Assembly: GCF_900634415.1 (NCBI RefSeq)
Contig: NC_041378.1
Coordinates: 19,480,026-19,544,025, forward strand
DNA: 64,000 bases
Origin: Cottoperca gobio
Lineage: Eukaryota > Chordata > Actinopteri > Perciformes > Bovichtidae
Reading direction: 5' to 3'
The notes beneath the pieces were generated by a model. That model saw only the letters and a program-made list of their open reading frames with translations, had not been told where the DNA came from and did not search any database. Shown here one piece after another: positions 36,110-47,116 of this stretch; the first letter of the stretch is position 1, and each line of letters starts with the position of its first letter. Both the position numbers and the translations under genes were made by a program.

Positions 36110-36456
36110 ACCCACCTGTTTGCTATCCTGGCTCCAAAATGGTGCAACGACCTCCCCATTGATGTTAGGTCAGCAGACAGTCTTCACACCTTCTGTCGTA
36201 GGCTGAAAACCCACGTGTTTCGACTGCACCTCGGTCAATAAACAGAAAATAAATAAATAATAATAATTATGTTCTTTGTATTTTGCACTTAAATTGGTTT
36301 GTCTTATTTTAAGCTATTATTATGAACTTAAAGGATTGTACCTATTTGAAGCTAATGTACTTGCAGGATTCTTGCTATTTGGAGTTGTATCCTCATGATT
36401 GATTGTTTGGTACATCGCTTTGGACAAAAGCGTCAGTTAAATTAACTGCAATGTAA
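36110..36456 (+). mobile_element. 3' end of an L2-clade LINE
   Basis: A short open frame (36119-36241) encodes the last 40 residues of the L2 reverse transcriptase protein. It is followed by a 3' untranslated part ending in 'tcgctttggacaaaagcgtc' and 'agttaaattaactgcaatgt', the standard L2 tail of fish. The same tail is used by the SINEs at 6785 and 15886. The copy is strongly 5'-truncated. Confidence 0.75.
36119..36241 (+). pseudogene. L2 LINE reverse transcriptase C-terminus
   Basis: The reading frame is uninterrupted for 40 codons and shows the conserved C-terminal pattern W-N-x-L-P-x-x-V-R-x-x-x-S-x-x-x-F-x-x-x-L-K-T. Here it reads 'KWCNDLPIDVRSADSLHTFC' then 'RRLKTHVFRLH' before TAA. 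The catalytic domain is absent. It ends 215 bp before the tail, as expected for the last part of the LINE. Confidence 0.75.
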
Positions 36457-36576
36457 AGATAAAACATTCAAGTGTGTTTACTGTCTGTGCATTAATGTAT
36501 ACAAGCTTGTGTGCATGTGTGCGTGTGTGCATATATGTACATGCATGTATGTGTTTATAGGCCAAATATACATGTA

Positions 36577-37578
36577 CAGTTGTAGTCAAAAGTTTACATA
36601 TTGGAAACAGTCTTGAGTTTCCAATAATTTCTGCAACTCTTATTTTTCTGTTATAGACTGATTGGAGCACATTCATAAAGTTTGGTTATTTTATGAATTT
36701 ATTATGTGTCTACTGAAAATGGGACCAAATCTGCTGCGTCAAAAAATATACATACAGCAATGCTAATATTTGGTTACATGTCCGTTGGCCATTTTTACCT
36801 CCATTAGGCGCTTTTGGTTGCCATCCAAAAGCTTCTGGTTGAATCTTTGACCACTCCTCTTGACAGAATCGGTGCAGTTCAGCTAAGTCAGGACTTTGGA
36901 AGGCCATTCTAAAACCACCATAATACTACCACCACCATGCTTGACGGTAGGCATGGTGTTCTTAGGGTTAAGGCCTCACCTTCTCTCCTCCAAACATATT
37001 TCTGGTCATTGTGACCAAACAGCTACATTTTTGTTTGATCTGACCACAGAACTTTCCTCCAGAAGGCCTTTTCTTCGTCCATGTGATCAGTAGCAAAGTT
37101 CAGTCGAGCCTTAAGCCTTCTGGAGCAAGAGTTCCCTTCTTGCACGACAGCCTTTCAGCCCATGCCAATGTAAAACAGGACACTGACACCTGTGTTCCAG
37201 CAGCTTCTAGTTCATAGCAGACCTGCTTTCTGGTTCTCGGTTGAATCTTGTCTATCCTGACCAATTTTCTCTCAGAAGCAAGTGATCACTCACAAGAAGT
37301 TAAGAGGCCATGCCACAAAGCACATTTGATTGACACAACTTACAACATTACCAACATTAATAATTCATGTTGCTGTATGTATATTTTTGACGCAGCAGAT
37401 TTGGTCACATTTTCAGTAGACTCATAATAAATTTATAAGAGAACCAAACTTTATGAATCTTTTTTGTGACAAAGAAGTATGTACTCCAATCACTCTATCA
37501 CAGAAAAATAAGAGTTGCTCAAGACTGCAAAGACATACATGCTCTTTTCAAGTGTATGTAAACTTTTGACCTCAACTG
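36577..37578 (-). mobile_element. Tc1/mariner element, internally deleted
   Basis: The termini CAGTTGTAGTCAAAAGTTTA (36577) and the inverted CAGTTGAGGTCAAAAGTTTA (ending 37578) sit between TA dinucleotides at 36575-36576 and 37579-37580. Subterminal copies of 'accaaatctgctgcgtcaaa' lie near both ends (about 36720-36750 and 37390-37420), giving long IR/DR-type arms as in Sleeping Beauty-like Tc1 elements. The interior carries a broken transposase on the minus strand. At 1.0 kb it is shorter than the usual 1.6 kb. Confidence 0.92.
36780..37060 (-). pseudogene. Tc1-like transposase, C-terminal remnant
   Basis: Read on the minus strand, 'GHNDQKYVWR'-type and 'KHGGG'-type sequence (about 37010-36925) leads into 'AFQSPDLAELHRFCQEEWSK', 'IQPEAFGWQP' and 'KAPNG'. 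This is the end of the DDE domain and the C-terminus of Tc1 transposase. Between them a deletion has removed the segment around the last catalytic Glu, and other stops and shifts are present. It is non-functional. Confidence 0.85.
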
Positions 37579-37580
37579 TA

Positions 37581-38467
37581 TATCTGTACTGTGGAGCTTG
37601 TTCAGAAATGTTTTCGTATTGTGAAAAGAGTGTAAGCTGCGGCTTCTGTCTGCACCTTATTGATCGTTGCTTTATTACATTTTTTACTTCATTATTCATT
37701 ATTTTGTGGCTGTGCGAGCATTAGTTTTATCATTTTATTATTTACTTATTTGTTTAAACTTAAAGATCGACATTCAATTGTCAAGTTGCTAGCTGAAGGC
37801 TCTGTGTGAGCTGCTGGGGGAAGGGGGAGGGATGAGATGTACTGATGGCCACTTTACATTCACAAGTTCCCCACCATGACCAATGGACAGGGATCCTCCA
37901 GCAGTTTGTAATAAAGGGGGCAATATGTAATAAGGTTTTTCCTTTCTACATTACCATCCAACGAGTCATCAGATGGGTGATTTTACAGCAACCTGGTCTC
38001 CTAAAAATTATGCCAATACAACTAAACTGCATTGTCGATTACATTTGATGTATCACAGATATGTTTCTAATCAGTCCATGGATGGAGGAGATCCGGGTGG
38101 ATTGATGGGTCAAAAAACTTGTTTTTCACTCAACATGGTGTTCATGTTCCGAGTGAAATCAAAAGTCGAGGTGGACCTTTTTTAAATTTACATCCATAAC
38201 TTATATGAGGTAACAAACCCTGACCTTTTTTCTAAATCTAACAAAGAAGTTCTGTTGCATATTGTTATCTTTGATTTTATAATATTAACCTCATGTTTAA
38301 AACAGCAACCTGAATCTGAGAGAAAATACTCTTTCCCTCGAAACTTTAAGTGTATGGGGATGATATTTTGTAGGAGACACAGTTGAGGGGACGACAAATG
38401 CCTTCATCTCAGCTCTGACTCTGTCTTCTATCTCCAGACTCTCACCCACTCGTACCAGGAGTGCTCT
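37581..38467. other. Non-coding stretch, nothing recognised
   Basis: Short open frames only. No gene, RNA or repeat supported. Confidence 0.4.
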
Positions 38468-40823
38468 AGCTACAGCACATATGTCAAACTCAATAATTAT
38501 CTTTGGCCCGCAGGATACTATCTAATTAATATTAGAACTGGCCCGCCGGTATATTGCACGCACCACTAATACTAGAAATCACACAATGCACTGCCACTGC
38601 GTTGGCGCGTTAATCGAGGGCCCTAAAGTGCGAGCCCTTGCCACTCCCACTCTTTCATCAGCAGCCGTCAACTTTCAGCTATCCCTCTACCCAAAGAAAT
38701 GGCTAAACGAAAGGTGGACTTTGAAAACAGGGGTTTTCAAGGCAGGTGGGAGGCAGAGTATATGTTCGCGGATGTAAAGGGCAAACCGTCTGTCTTTATG
38801 TGCGGAGACGGTGTGGCTGTAATCAAAGAAGATAATATAAGACGACACTATAAAACGAAACACCACGACAGGTACAAGCATCTGGACATGAAACAGAGGC
38901 TCCAGAACGTAGAAGAGTTGAAAAGAAGTCGGTGTCACAGCAGGCTATGTTCACAAAAGCCAAATCACAAAGTGAGGCTGTTATAAAGGCTAGTTATATT
39001 GTGGCAGCAGAGGTAGCTAAATCAGGCCGGCCCTTTACTGAGGGAGAATTTGTTAAAAACTGCATGATGAAAGTTTGCGACGTCATGTGCCCAGATAAAA
39101 GGAAAGCGTTTTCAAATGTGAGCCTGAGCAGAAACACTGTTGCTGATCGTGTACGTGAGCTTGCCACCAATCTACAACAACAGCTGGTAAGAAAAGGAAA
39201 AGATTTCATCGCATACTCCCTTGCTGTGGATGAGAGCAGCGACACTTCAGATACTGCCCAGCTGTCCATTTTCATCCGTGGAGTGGACTCAAATCTATAC
39301 ATAACAGAGGAACTTTTGGGATTAAGATCAATGCATGGCTCAACTACGGGAAAAGATCTATTTGAAGAGGTATCCAGATGTGTAAATGAAATGAGGCTGC
39401 CTTGGGATAAACTTGTGGGACTGACAACAGATGGAGCGCCCGCGATGTGCGGTCAAAAGAGTTGATTGGTGGGCAGGATGCGGGAGAAGATGCGGGAGGA
39501 AAACGGTGCAGGTGAGCTGACAACTTATCACTGCATCATACACCAAGAAGCGTTGTGTGGCAAAGCCTTGAAAATGGAGCATGTAATGGGCACCATAACA
39601 CAAGCAGTCAACTTCATAAGTGCCAAAGGTTTAAATCACCGCCAGTTCAAGTCTTTTCTGGAGGAGTTGGGTTCAGAATATGGTGACTTGCCCTATCACA
39701 CAGAGGTGCGATGGCTAAGCCAAGGAAAAGTACTGAAAAGATGTTTCGAGTTGCGTGATGAAATCTGTCAGTTCATGGAAAGTAAAGGGAAAGACACAAC
39801 AGAGCTCAGGGATCAAAAGTTTCTGTGTGACATCACGAGCCATCTCAATGCGCTCAACCTGCAGTGTGACCGTGTGATCACAGACATGTAAGCTGCAGTG
39901 AGGGCTTTTAAAACCAAGCTGCGCCTGTTGGAAACGCAAATGCTGCAAGAAAAGTTGAGCCATTTTCCGTGCTGCCAAACTATGAAAGAGCAGGTCTCTA
40001 CCGCAGTGTTCTCAAGTGCACAGTTTGCTGAAAAACTCAGCATACTTGGTGGCGACTTCACACGGCGATTTGCCGACTTTGAAGCCCAAAAAAGCAGGTT
40101 TGAACTGCTCAGTAACCCATTTGCAGCTGGCGTTTAAAGCGCACCAACCAACATACAAATGGAGCTGATTGAACTCCAATGTAGTGACTCACTCAAGGCA
40201 ACGTATGACTCTGTGGTCGCTGCACAGTTTCCACGTTTCATCCCGGACACAATGCCCCAGTTGCGTACCCAAGCTGCCCAAATGCTCTCTATGTTTGGCA
40301 GGACATACCTGTGTGAACAACTGTTCTCTTTGATGAAGATAAACAAAACATCACACAGGACTCGTCTTACTGATGAACACCTTCACTCATTCCTGAGGAT
40401 TTCCTCACCCCAAACATTGATGAACCAGGTATCTGGCTTAGACTAGTGTGCATCACAGAGCAGCAAACTGAGCTTTAATGTGTTTCCTTTTTGCACTTTT
40501 TTCTTGCTACCACAGGGCATGTTTGGTTTTTCTTTGAAAGAAATTATTTTTTGGCTGTTGTTGGCCTGTGGAAAAATGTTTTCATTAGAAATGACTCTGG
40601 AAAAGCTGCAGAGCCATAAGAAATGTATGCAACTGATTTTTCATTTATTTAATATGTAATGTTGTTTTTATAGGCAATAACTAAAGCTTTGTTAGTTCCA
40701 GGTTCAATATGTGCAATAAGTTCATTTCAATAGGTTTTGCAATAAATATTCCGGCCCGAGACTTGTATCGATTTTTTTATTTTGGCCCACTGTGTATTTG
40801 AGTTTGACACCCCTGAGCTACAG
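38468..40823 (+). mobile_element. hAT transposon, near full length, with perfect 8-bp TSD
   Basis: The element spans 38476-40815. Its ends are CACATATGTCAAACTCAA (decayed left) and the inverted CAGGGGTGTCAAACTCAA (right), with subterminal 'ggcccg' blocks. It is flanked by AGCTACAG at 38468-38475 and again at 40816-40823, a perfect 8-bp target-site duplication of the form nnnTAnnn. Inside is one transposase reading frame from 38699 to 40446 with four lesions. Perfect duplication and few lesions suggest a relatively recent insertion. It is the parent type of the inner elements in the composites at 3128 and 17465. Confidence 0.95.
38699..40446 (+). pseudogene. hAT transposase, GTF2IRD2/ZBED-like, broken by 1 frameshift and 3 stops
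   Basis: The ATG at 38699 opens 'MAKRKVDFENRGFQ' and a degenerate BED-type zinc finger ('MCGDGVAV', then 'NIRRHYKTKHH'; one Cys of the first pair is missing). A frameshift near 38930 leads to the catalytic part: 'SLAVDESSDTSDTAQLSIFI' with the first Asp and 'GLTTDGAPAMCG' with the second. In-frame stops follow at 39463-39465 (TGA), 39889-39891 (TAA) and 40135-40137 (TAA). The frame continues through 'EVRWLSQGKVLKRCFELRDE' to the dimerisation motif 'LSMFGRTYLCEQLFSLMK' and stops at 40444-40446. The intact protein would be about 580 residues, cutting and joining DNA as a DDE enzyme in the nucleus. Confidence 0.9.
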
Positions 40824-42014
40824 GATCATCATCTTCTCTAACATTACTACACCTATTACTTCCCGTGCCCGAAGATCCCTGAGGTGTAGTCTTGTGAATG
40901 ACAGATTATCTGTTCTCATCTTGGCTTGTAGAGCGTTGTCTCCAAAAAAATTCAAGAAAAGTTGGAGGTTTTGAACGGTGCAAAGAGAAGAGCTTTGTCT
41001 TGTACTGTGAGAAAATATATGAAGGTCCCAGCAGCACTGACTGAATGTGAAAGCTAATCTCTAATGCACTTTCATTTTACAATAAACCTTGCAAGAAGAG
41101 AGGGATCAATTAATTCCCAGGCTCTTCTGCTGTGGAGTCAAAAGTCTTTGAATGGAGTGCCACAAAAATATGAAAGCTCTCACACAAACAGAAATGGTCC
41201 AAGTACTCAGAAATCCTGTAGGAGCCTGCAGGGAATGGAACTCATCCACACATGCTCATTCCTCCTGCATGAGCAAGGCTTGACTGCGGTGTAGACGTCC
41301 ATTTGTCACCATCAAACCTTATATATTGAGTGGCAGTCCATATTCTCTGTGAATTCATGCAACACACTGGATGTAGAAACATACTGTAAAATCTCCAAGC
41401 TGTCAACCAAAACGTTTGTTACAGCTACTGTATATAATCAGTTATTCAGCATCCTTATTAAGAATACATACTCATGAATATATAGTTTATTATGTATAGT
41501 CATTTTTAATTTTAGAATGCAGTTTAGATGTATGGGAACACAATTGTGTAGGAGACTGGATTAATAAATCCACTGGTGGGATTTAATTCTCAATTTCTCT
41601 TGTTGTCGTTCCAAATAAAAGTGATTTAAGCTTTTGTCTCAACCATCATTACAGTTTTTCATAGAAGGGGCACAGGGGTAGCAAAAGCAATGAAAAGCAA
41701 AGTTAAATTTATTTATATAACATATTTCATAAGGAGGTCAAATGTGCTTCACCTAAAAACAAATGTATACAGTACAAATAAATAAGTAAATATATATACA
41801 CATACAAACAAACCAATACAGTTTTGATACCCTTTGGACACAATAATGGACAAGTAATCAAACGCACAGGAGAACAGGGCCTCGTTCTTCGTTTATTTTA
41901 TTTTATTTTTATATGTATTTGCACACACATAAGAATGCATGAAATTCAGTTAGTAAAACATAATAAATGTGACAGGAAAGGTCAAGAAGCCACAGGCTTA
42001 TAAAACAGACCTCA
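40824..42014. other. Non-coding stretch, nothing recognised
   Basis: The open frame at 41064-41294 has no recognisable domain. No RNA gene or repeat ends. Confidence 0.4.
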
Positions 42015-42345
42015 CCTCAATTTAAAGGGCCAGTTTGTAGTATTTAAAGGAATCAATTAAATAATCGAATATAAAAGCCATAACTATGTTTTCATTAGTG
42101 TATAATTTCCTGTAACTAAAAAAAAGACACAGTTTTTGTTACCTTACAATGAGCCCTTCATGTCTACAGGTCTTCTTCACGGACTGCCATGTTGCACTGT
42201 CATGTTTCTGCAGAAGCTCAGAACGGACAAACCAAACTCTAGAGAGGGACGTTCACGTTTTCACATCACCTGAAGGCCACCGTAGTTCTCCAACACGCTT
42301 TTAAAACTGCGGTGACACCAGCCACCGCCTGCATTTTATCACTTC
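42015..42345 (-). mobile_element. Degenerate non-autonomous element with a TTAA-AGGGCC end
   Basis: It starts TTTAAAGGGCCAGTTTGTAG and contains 'aactctagagagggacgttc', 'tcacctgaaggccaccgtag' and 'ttctccaacacgctttt', phrases I recall from an abundant fish element ending in 'TTTAAAGGACCAGTGTGTAG'. Only one end is clear. The TTAA plus AGGGCC terminus resembles that of the 56287-59902 element. Confidence 0.5.
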
Positions 42346-42700
42346 TAAAGTAGTGTTATGGTAAAGATGGCCTCTGAGCAAGGTGATGGTCCTGAAAGAT
42401 ACCACGCCGTTACCACGGTTGTTTTTGAAATCTGCTCCTCGTCACCGCAGTCTTATAGGGAGAGCTGAGCGGAGGGATGTTCTCAGCCCAAAAAGCACAC
42501 AAAAAAACTAACCAATGAGAAGACAACAATCCAATTAAAACAAAGAAACACGTAAATAAAAAGAGTGAAGATAAAAACCAAAACGTTTTTAGATGAGTTT
42601 TTGGTTCCTTGAAGATGTCTTCATTTATATCTGACTTATTGTCAGTTAGCTGGATTTTTTTTTTTTTGAGCATGTTCAAAAACTTTTCACAGCCTCAGCG
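42346..42700. other. Non-coding stretch, nothing recognised
   Basis: Contains a T run at 42655-42668. No gene supported. Confidence 0.4.
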
Positions 42701-42704
42701 TTCA

Positions 42705-42930
42705 ACAACGTACACCAGCGTATTGCCGATATTCCGTATACGCCAGCATACGTTTCCGCCATACGGCGAAGGAATACGCTAGGAATGCGTTATGCATCTG
42801 TTGGGTATTCGTCAAATACATTGGCCATTCGCTGTGATACGTTTTGTATAAGTACGTGATAAGCTATTAATAGGCTCTGTATACGTTCATATACGTTGTA
42901 TATGCTAATTTTAATACGTTTACCAATAAA
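42705..42930. repeat. CpG-rich patch dense in ATACG words
   Basis: About nine ATACG/TACGY words lie within 220 bp ('ccgtatacgccagcatacgt', 'gccatacggcgaaggaatac', 'gttcatatacgttgtatatg'). This is far above the surrounding AT-rich, CpG-poor DNA. Spacing is irregular, so it is not a simple tandem repeat. It may be an unrecognised transposon end. Confidence 0.5.
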
Positions 42931-45669
42931 AATGGCTTAGATCGATATTGTAGATCATTTTAGATTCAGGTCATTGTAAAATCCCTAAGATTTGTCATCA
43001 TCACAATTAACATTTCATAATGAAATGTATCTATACTTAAATAAAATGTATGTAAAAAAAAAAGAATATATATATATATATATATATAACCAAACTAAGT
43101 TTAGGTTCTGACAGTTAAAAGACCAATGAAGCCAGAATATGTAGCATTTAATTTGACATTAAATAGGAATTTCTCATTCAAACACTAACATGTATTTAAT
43201 GATTTACTGCAGAACTCACTTTGCTGAAAATTGTTTAAACTGTTTTTAAAAGATATTAATAAGGTTTCATTTTCATAACAGGCTTATGATTTATTCAAGT
43301 TTTTTACTGTGAGGAGAACCTCACCAATCATGCACCAACAACTCATAGGCAGAGCACATTCACTGATAATAGCTAGACGTTTATCGCTGAACAAAGTGTG
43401 GAAACATTGTGGAGCACAATGTAGGTCGAATTGACACATGGAACAACACAAGAAAATGACAAAATATTGTTAGTTAATCTATTGCCCCAGTGCATGCTGG
43501 GACGATTCTCAACACACCTACTTCATGTAACCACAATCACATGATCAGCATTGAATTCAGATCATGGTTTCAACTCTCCACTAACTTTGCTTGTATTTCA
43601 AAGTTACCCAAGATACAACTTCATCCAGGATTTACAGTTCAATCAACTCCTGCAAATAACCAAATTAGCTGGATGAAAATAAACAGCATTAATTTAGCCT
43701 GATATATGCTTGTTAGACTGAATACATTAAGCTCTGTGTGAAGAACAGGGCCCAATAAAGTTTTCCGGCTGTTAAAACAATGTTAATGTTGGAGCACATC
43801 TACCATCGGATGAAACAATAATGCCACCATACCGACACCAGTAAATGACAGCACCAACAGTGAAAGAGGAATAATCTGAACTTCCTTAGAAAGCCTGTGT
43901 AGACACATGTTGACAAGTGAATGACTCACATTCTGCACACACTGAAGTAGGCGTAAATGCCAAAGACAAAAACATAGCACACTATTGATGCAAAAATTGC
44001 AATGTTATTTCTGCTGGAAAATGTTCATGTGTGCTCATGACTGCCCTTCAATGGATGTCTTTAACTAATGCTTTGCTTACTGTACGTATTGTATAAGCAG
44101 AGCTTCCCATTAGGACTGAATAGAGGATTAAGTCACCTGTTGATGTGGGCAGCGCTCTGCTCAGAGCCTCGAGAGGCACTGTGTCTGCATGTAATTCAAT
44201 CCAGACAGCATTACACTTCCAACTTTCCATTAACTAGACGCTGGACGTTGAATGCATTTTAATCCTCTTTGCTTATTCTCTGAAGACTCTTATGAGGCGC
44301 CATATGCAAAACACAGGGGTGTCCACAGATGGCCTGTGGGACGGATACCTCCCTGCTTTGCATAAGCAGTCAGATAGCAGGCTGGCAGCAGGGCTCTCAT
44401 TTCCATCCAAGTAGCATCAAAGTGAGACCCGCTTTTGGAACAGAGCTCCTGTGACACCAGGCTTCTTTTTCCTGGCACGTGCCAGAGATGGAAGTCGTGA
44501 TAGATCAGGGAGGACACTCGTCAAGCAATGCACATGCTTTTTAGAGCTGAGGATTAATCAGAGGTCACACCAGAGTGCATGATATCAGAGTCGAGGTCAA
44601 ACCTCCAGACGTCCATGCATTTAACCGGTTTATGCACCATCCGGATCTTAATCTCCTTTCCATGTGCATTAGAACGTAAATTCTCTGTGGCTTTAACAAT
44701 ATGCTACTGTACCATGCCTTAGTAAGATAAATCCACTTTCTACTTTGTGTGATACGACAGAGCTGAGGACCAGATCAGCTTTCTGACCCATTAGCACCCA
44801 GACAAGTAATGTTGAACAGATACGTGAGCATGTGTCGTTTAAACCTCAGATGTGATTCGTTGCACTTTTTCAAAATCACCAGGGCTTCAATGCAGATGAA
44901 GAAACATTTTGTGATTCACAGTAGATAACAGAAATGTAGAATTTATGTTTACATAAATAAATCCATTCTGAGGGTGTCACACTGTGCTGACACAGGATGC
45001 ATTGAGTAAGCAGCACACAGGATGTCTTGTGAAACATGCATTTCCATCAGCATCTACACAGTCATTGGAGTCTGTGCAGGCTCTCATCTGCATGTTGTTG
45101 TACAGATGTGCATAGCTTCCAAGAATAGTCAAAATAGTTAAATGTCTTGTCCCAGGAGGGTTTCAGGGGTTATTTCATGTTATGTCTGGAAATGCAGCTA
45201 AAGTATGTCCAACAGGGAAACAAAAGTGAAGCAATGACTAAACAGATGTGCATATCGGAGGGTGGGTTGTCAGATTTAGTTGATGATCCCAGGGTTTGAG
45301 TATTTGTCTCTGTGCAGGAACCAAACCGAGTACTCTGCTCCGTCACTGCACCTGTTCGCCAAATAAATAGTTCCAGCTCATAACTCCCCCTAAAAACACA
45401 AAATGTTACTTTGACATTTACATTTATGTACAGATATATCAGGTTATTGTAATCAGATATTTCAAAAGGTGTTGGTAGGTGTGTTTTCTTTTTAACTTGG
45501 GAAGAGTCAGGGTAGATGTTTGTCCCTTCTTCCAGGCTTGATGCTAAGCAACCAACACCTGGCTTCAGTTCCAAAAGTAACCAAGGTCTAATGTGTTTAA
45601 ATTTAAGTCTGGATGGTAACCTGCCTTTTGCGAAAGTTCGCAAAAACATTTGCCCTGACGGCATATCCT
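42931..45669. other. Non-coding stretch, nothing recognised
   Basis: Apart from the AT run near 43070 I see no repeat. The open frames at 43783-43980, 44048-44230, 44290-44517 and 45170-45664 (164 codons, minus) have no domain and no coding-like codon use. Confidence 0.4.
43066..43088. repeat. (AT)n microsatellite
   Basis: Short pure AT run next to an A run. Confidence 0.9.
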
Positions 45670-46030
45670 AACGTTAACTATTCAATGTCAATGCCTGACC
45701 TCAAATGGAGAGTTACCATAGAGACATGAACCACTTAAACAGCGGGCAGAACAACAATGTGCTCCCAAAAATAGTGACGAAACCAGCGACCTCTAGCACC
45801 TGTAGTAATCATGACGGGAACAAAGGAGGAAGTCAGTTTACTTTTTCAAAGAGTGGCAAAGACACAAAGTCAACCCATTGTAAAAATATTTTGTTAAAGC
45901 GTGACCACATCATCAATAATCTTAAACCCTTTACCTTATTATAGTAACCGTGACAATTTTTCATTTGAACCCATATTATTATTTTTCCTTGAACCAAACT
46001 AAGTTCCAAACCCTAACGTCACGCCAGAAC
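45670..46030. repeat. Unclassified CTAAC-type interspersed repeat
   Basis: Phrases 'aaatagtgacgaaaccagcg', 'aaagacacaaagtcaaccca' and 'gttccaaaccctaacgtcac' resemble the blocks at 4186 and 5205. Boundaries are approximate. The open frame at 45705-45944 falls within it and is not supported as a gene. Confidence 0.3.
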
Positions 46031-46683
46031 AGCGATATATTTTTCGATAGTGATTTGGTTTTGAAAGTCATTGACAAATGATGTCATCAATATGGGCATC
46101 AGATCAGAAATATATTGTAGATATATATTATTTGGGCAGAACACTGGTGTTCTGGGAGGTTACGAGTCTAAATACATAAATGATCGACGCAAATTCCTAT
46201 TACTGCTATTAGTAATTCAAATCATGTCTAAGTATTATAAATACACACATTTTATCCCCTTGAATTACAATCCAAAAAATTAATAAGTTCCAGACAGGAG
46301 GAATGTCTCCTCTTAGCAATAAATGCACGCAGCAAAGGAAAAGCTTCAAACTAAAGCAGTGAAGACCGCAGAAAAGAATTGAAGAAATCACAGGTTGCCT
46401 CGAGGCGAAAGGAAGTGAGGCCATCCGTTAAATAATTTGATAGGAAGGCAGGTGTTTGTTGTTCGCTGACAGCTCCTGCTGTGGGATGCACTCTCCCCCC
46501 AAGCAGAACAAACAGTTGATGAGAACATTGATGTTTTCATCTGGGAAAAATGTCTTCACCACTGCTAAATTATAACAACTCAATTAGGAATTGAGGAATC
46601 TCAAAGCTGAAAGTAAGATGTAACTATTTTCCTTGTAGCTGCAAAGTTTGTGCTCAGGTAGTACAGGAGATACAATGAAGGAA
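46031..46683. other. Non-coding stretch, nothing recognised
   Basis: No gene or repeat supported. Confidence 0.4.
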
Positions 46684-47116
46684 TGTCACAAACCACGGAA
46701 CGAAAAAAACATAGGATCTAAAATACACGACTCAAACTAAAATATCTTTTAATCCAAAATCCCATTAACAAGGAACATACACTTGATTAACTTTACAAGA
46801 TCTTACTAGACAAACTGGCACAAGACAAGGGGAGACAGGACTATTTATACATGCGGTAAGGGGACACAGGTGACAACAATCAGGGGCAGGGCAGACCATC
46901 ACAGAAGCGGGAAAACACACAAAGGCAGGAAGTTAAGTGACCTGGAACGAGAGGGAAAGGTGAGTTTCAAAACAAAACAGGAAGTGCAAGACAACACTAG
47001 ATAAGTGTGATGGTAACTTAACATAACGTGACCTGAGAGACATAAAACACTGAACATGAACTAAACTATAACATAAATACATGACATAACATTAAATAAT
47101 TTGACGGGACATGACA
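46684..47116. repeat. Possible interspersed repeat bounded by TGTCA/TGACA
   Basis: It starts TGTCACAAACCACGG and ends GGGACATGACA. The purine-rich interior ('gcggtaaggggacacaggtg', 'caatcaggggcagggcagac') resembles a fish repeat type similar in style to 35722-36107. The end similarity is only about 5 bp, so this is tentative. Confidence 0.3.

Noticed and set aside
45170..45664. 164-codon minus-strand open frame
   Set aside because: No recognisable domain, poor codon use for fish and no splice signals at its edges. Length alone is not convincing in 64 kb.
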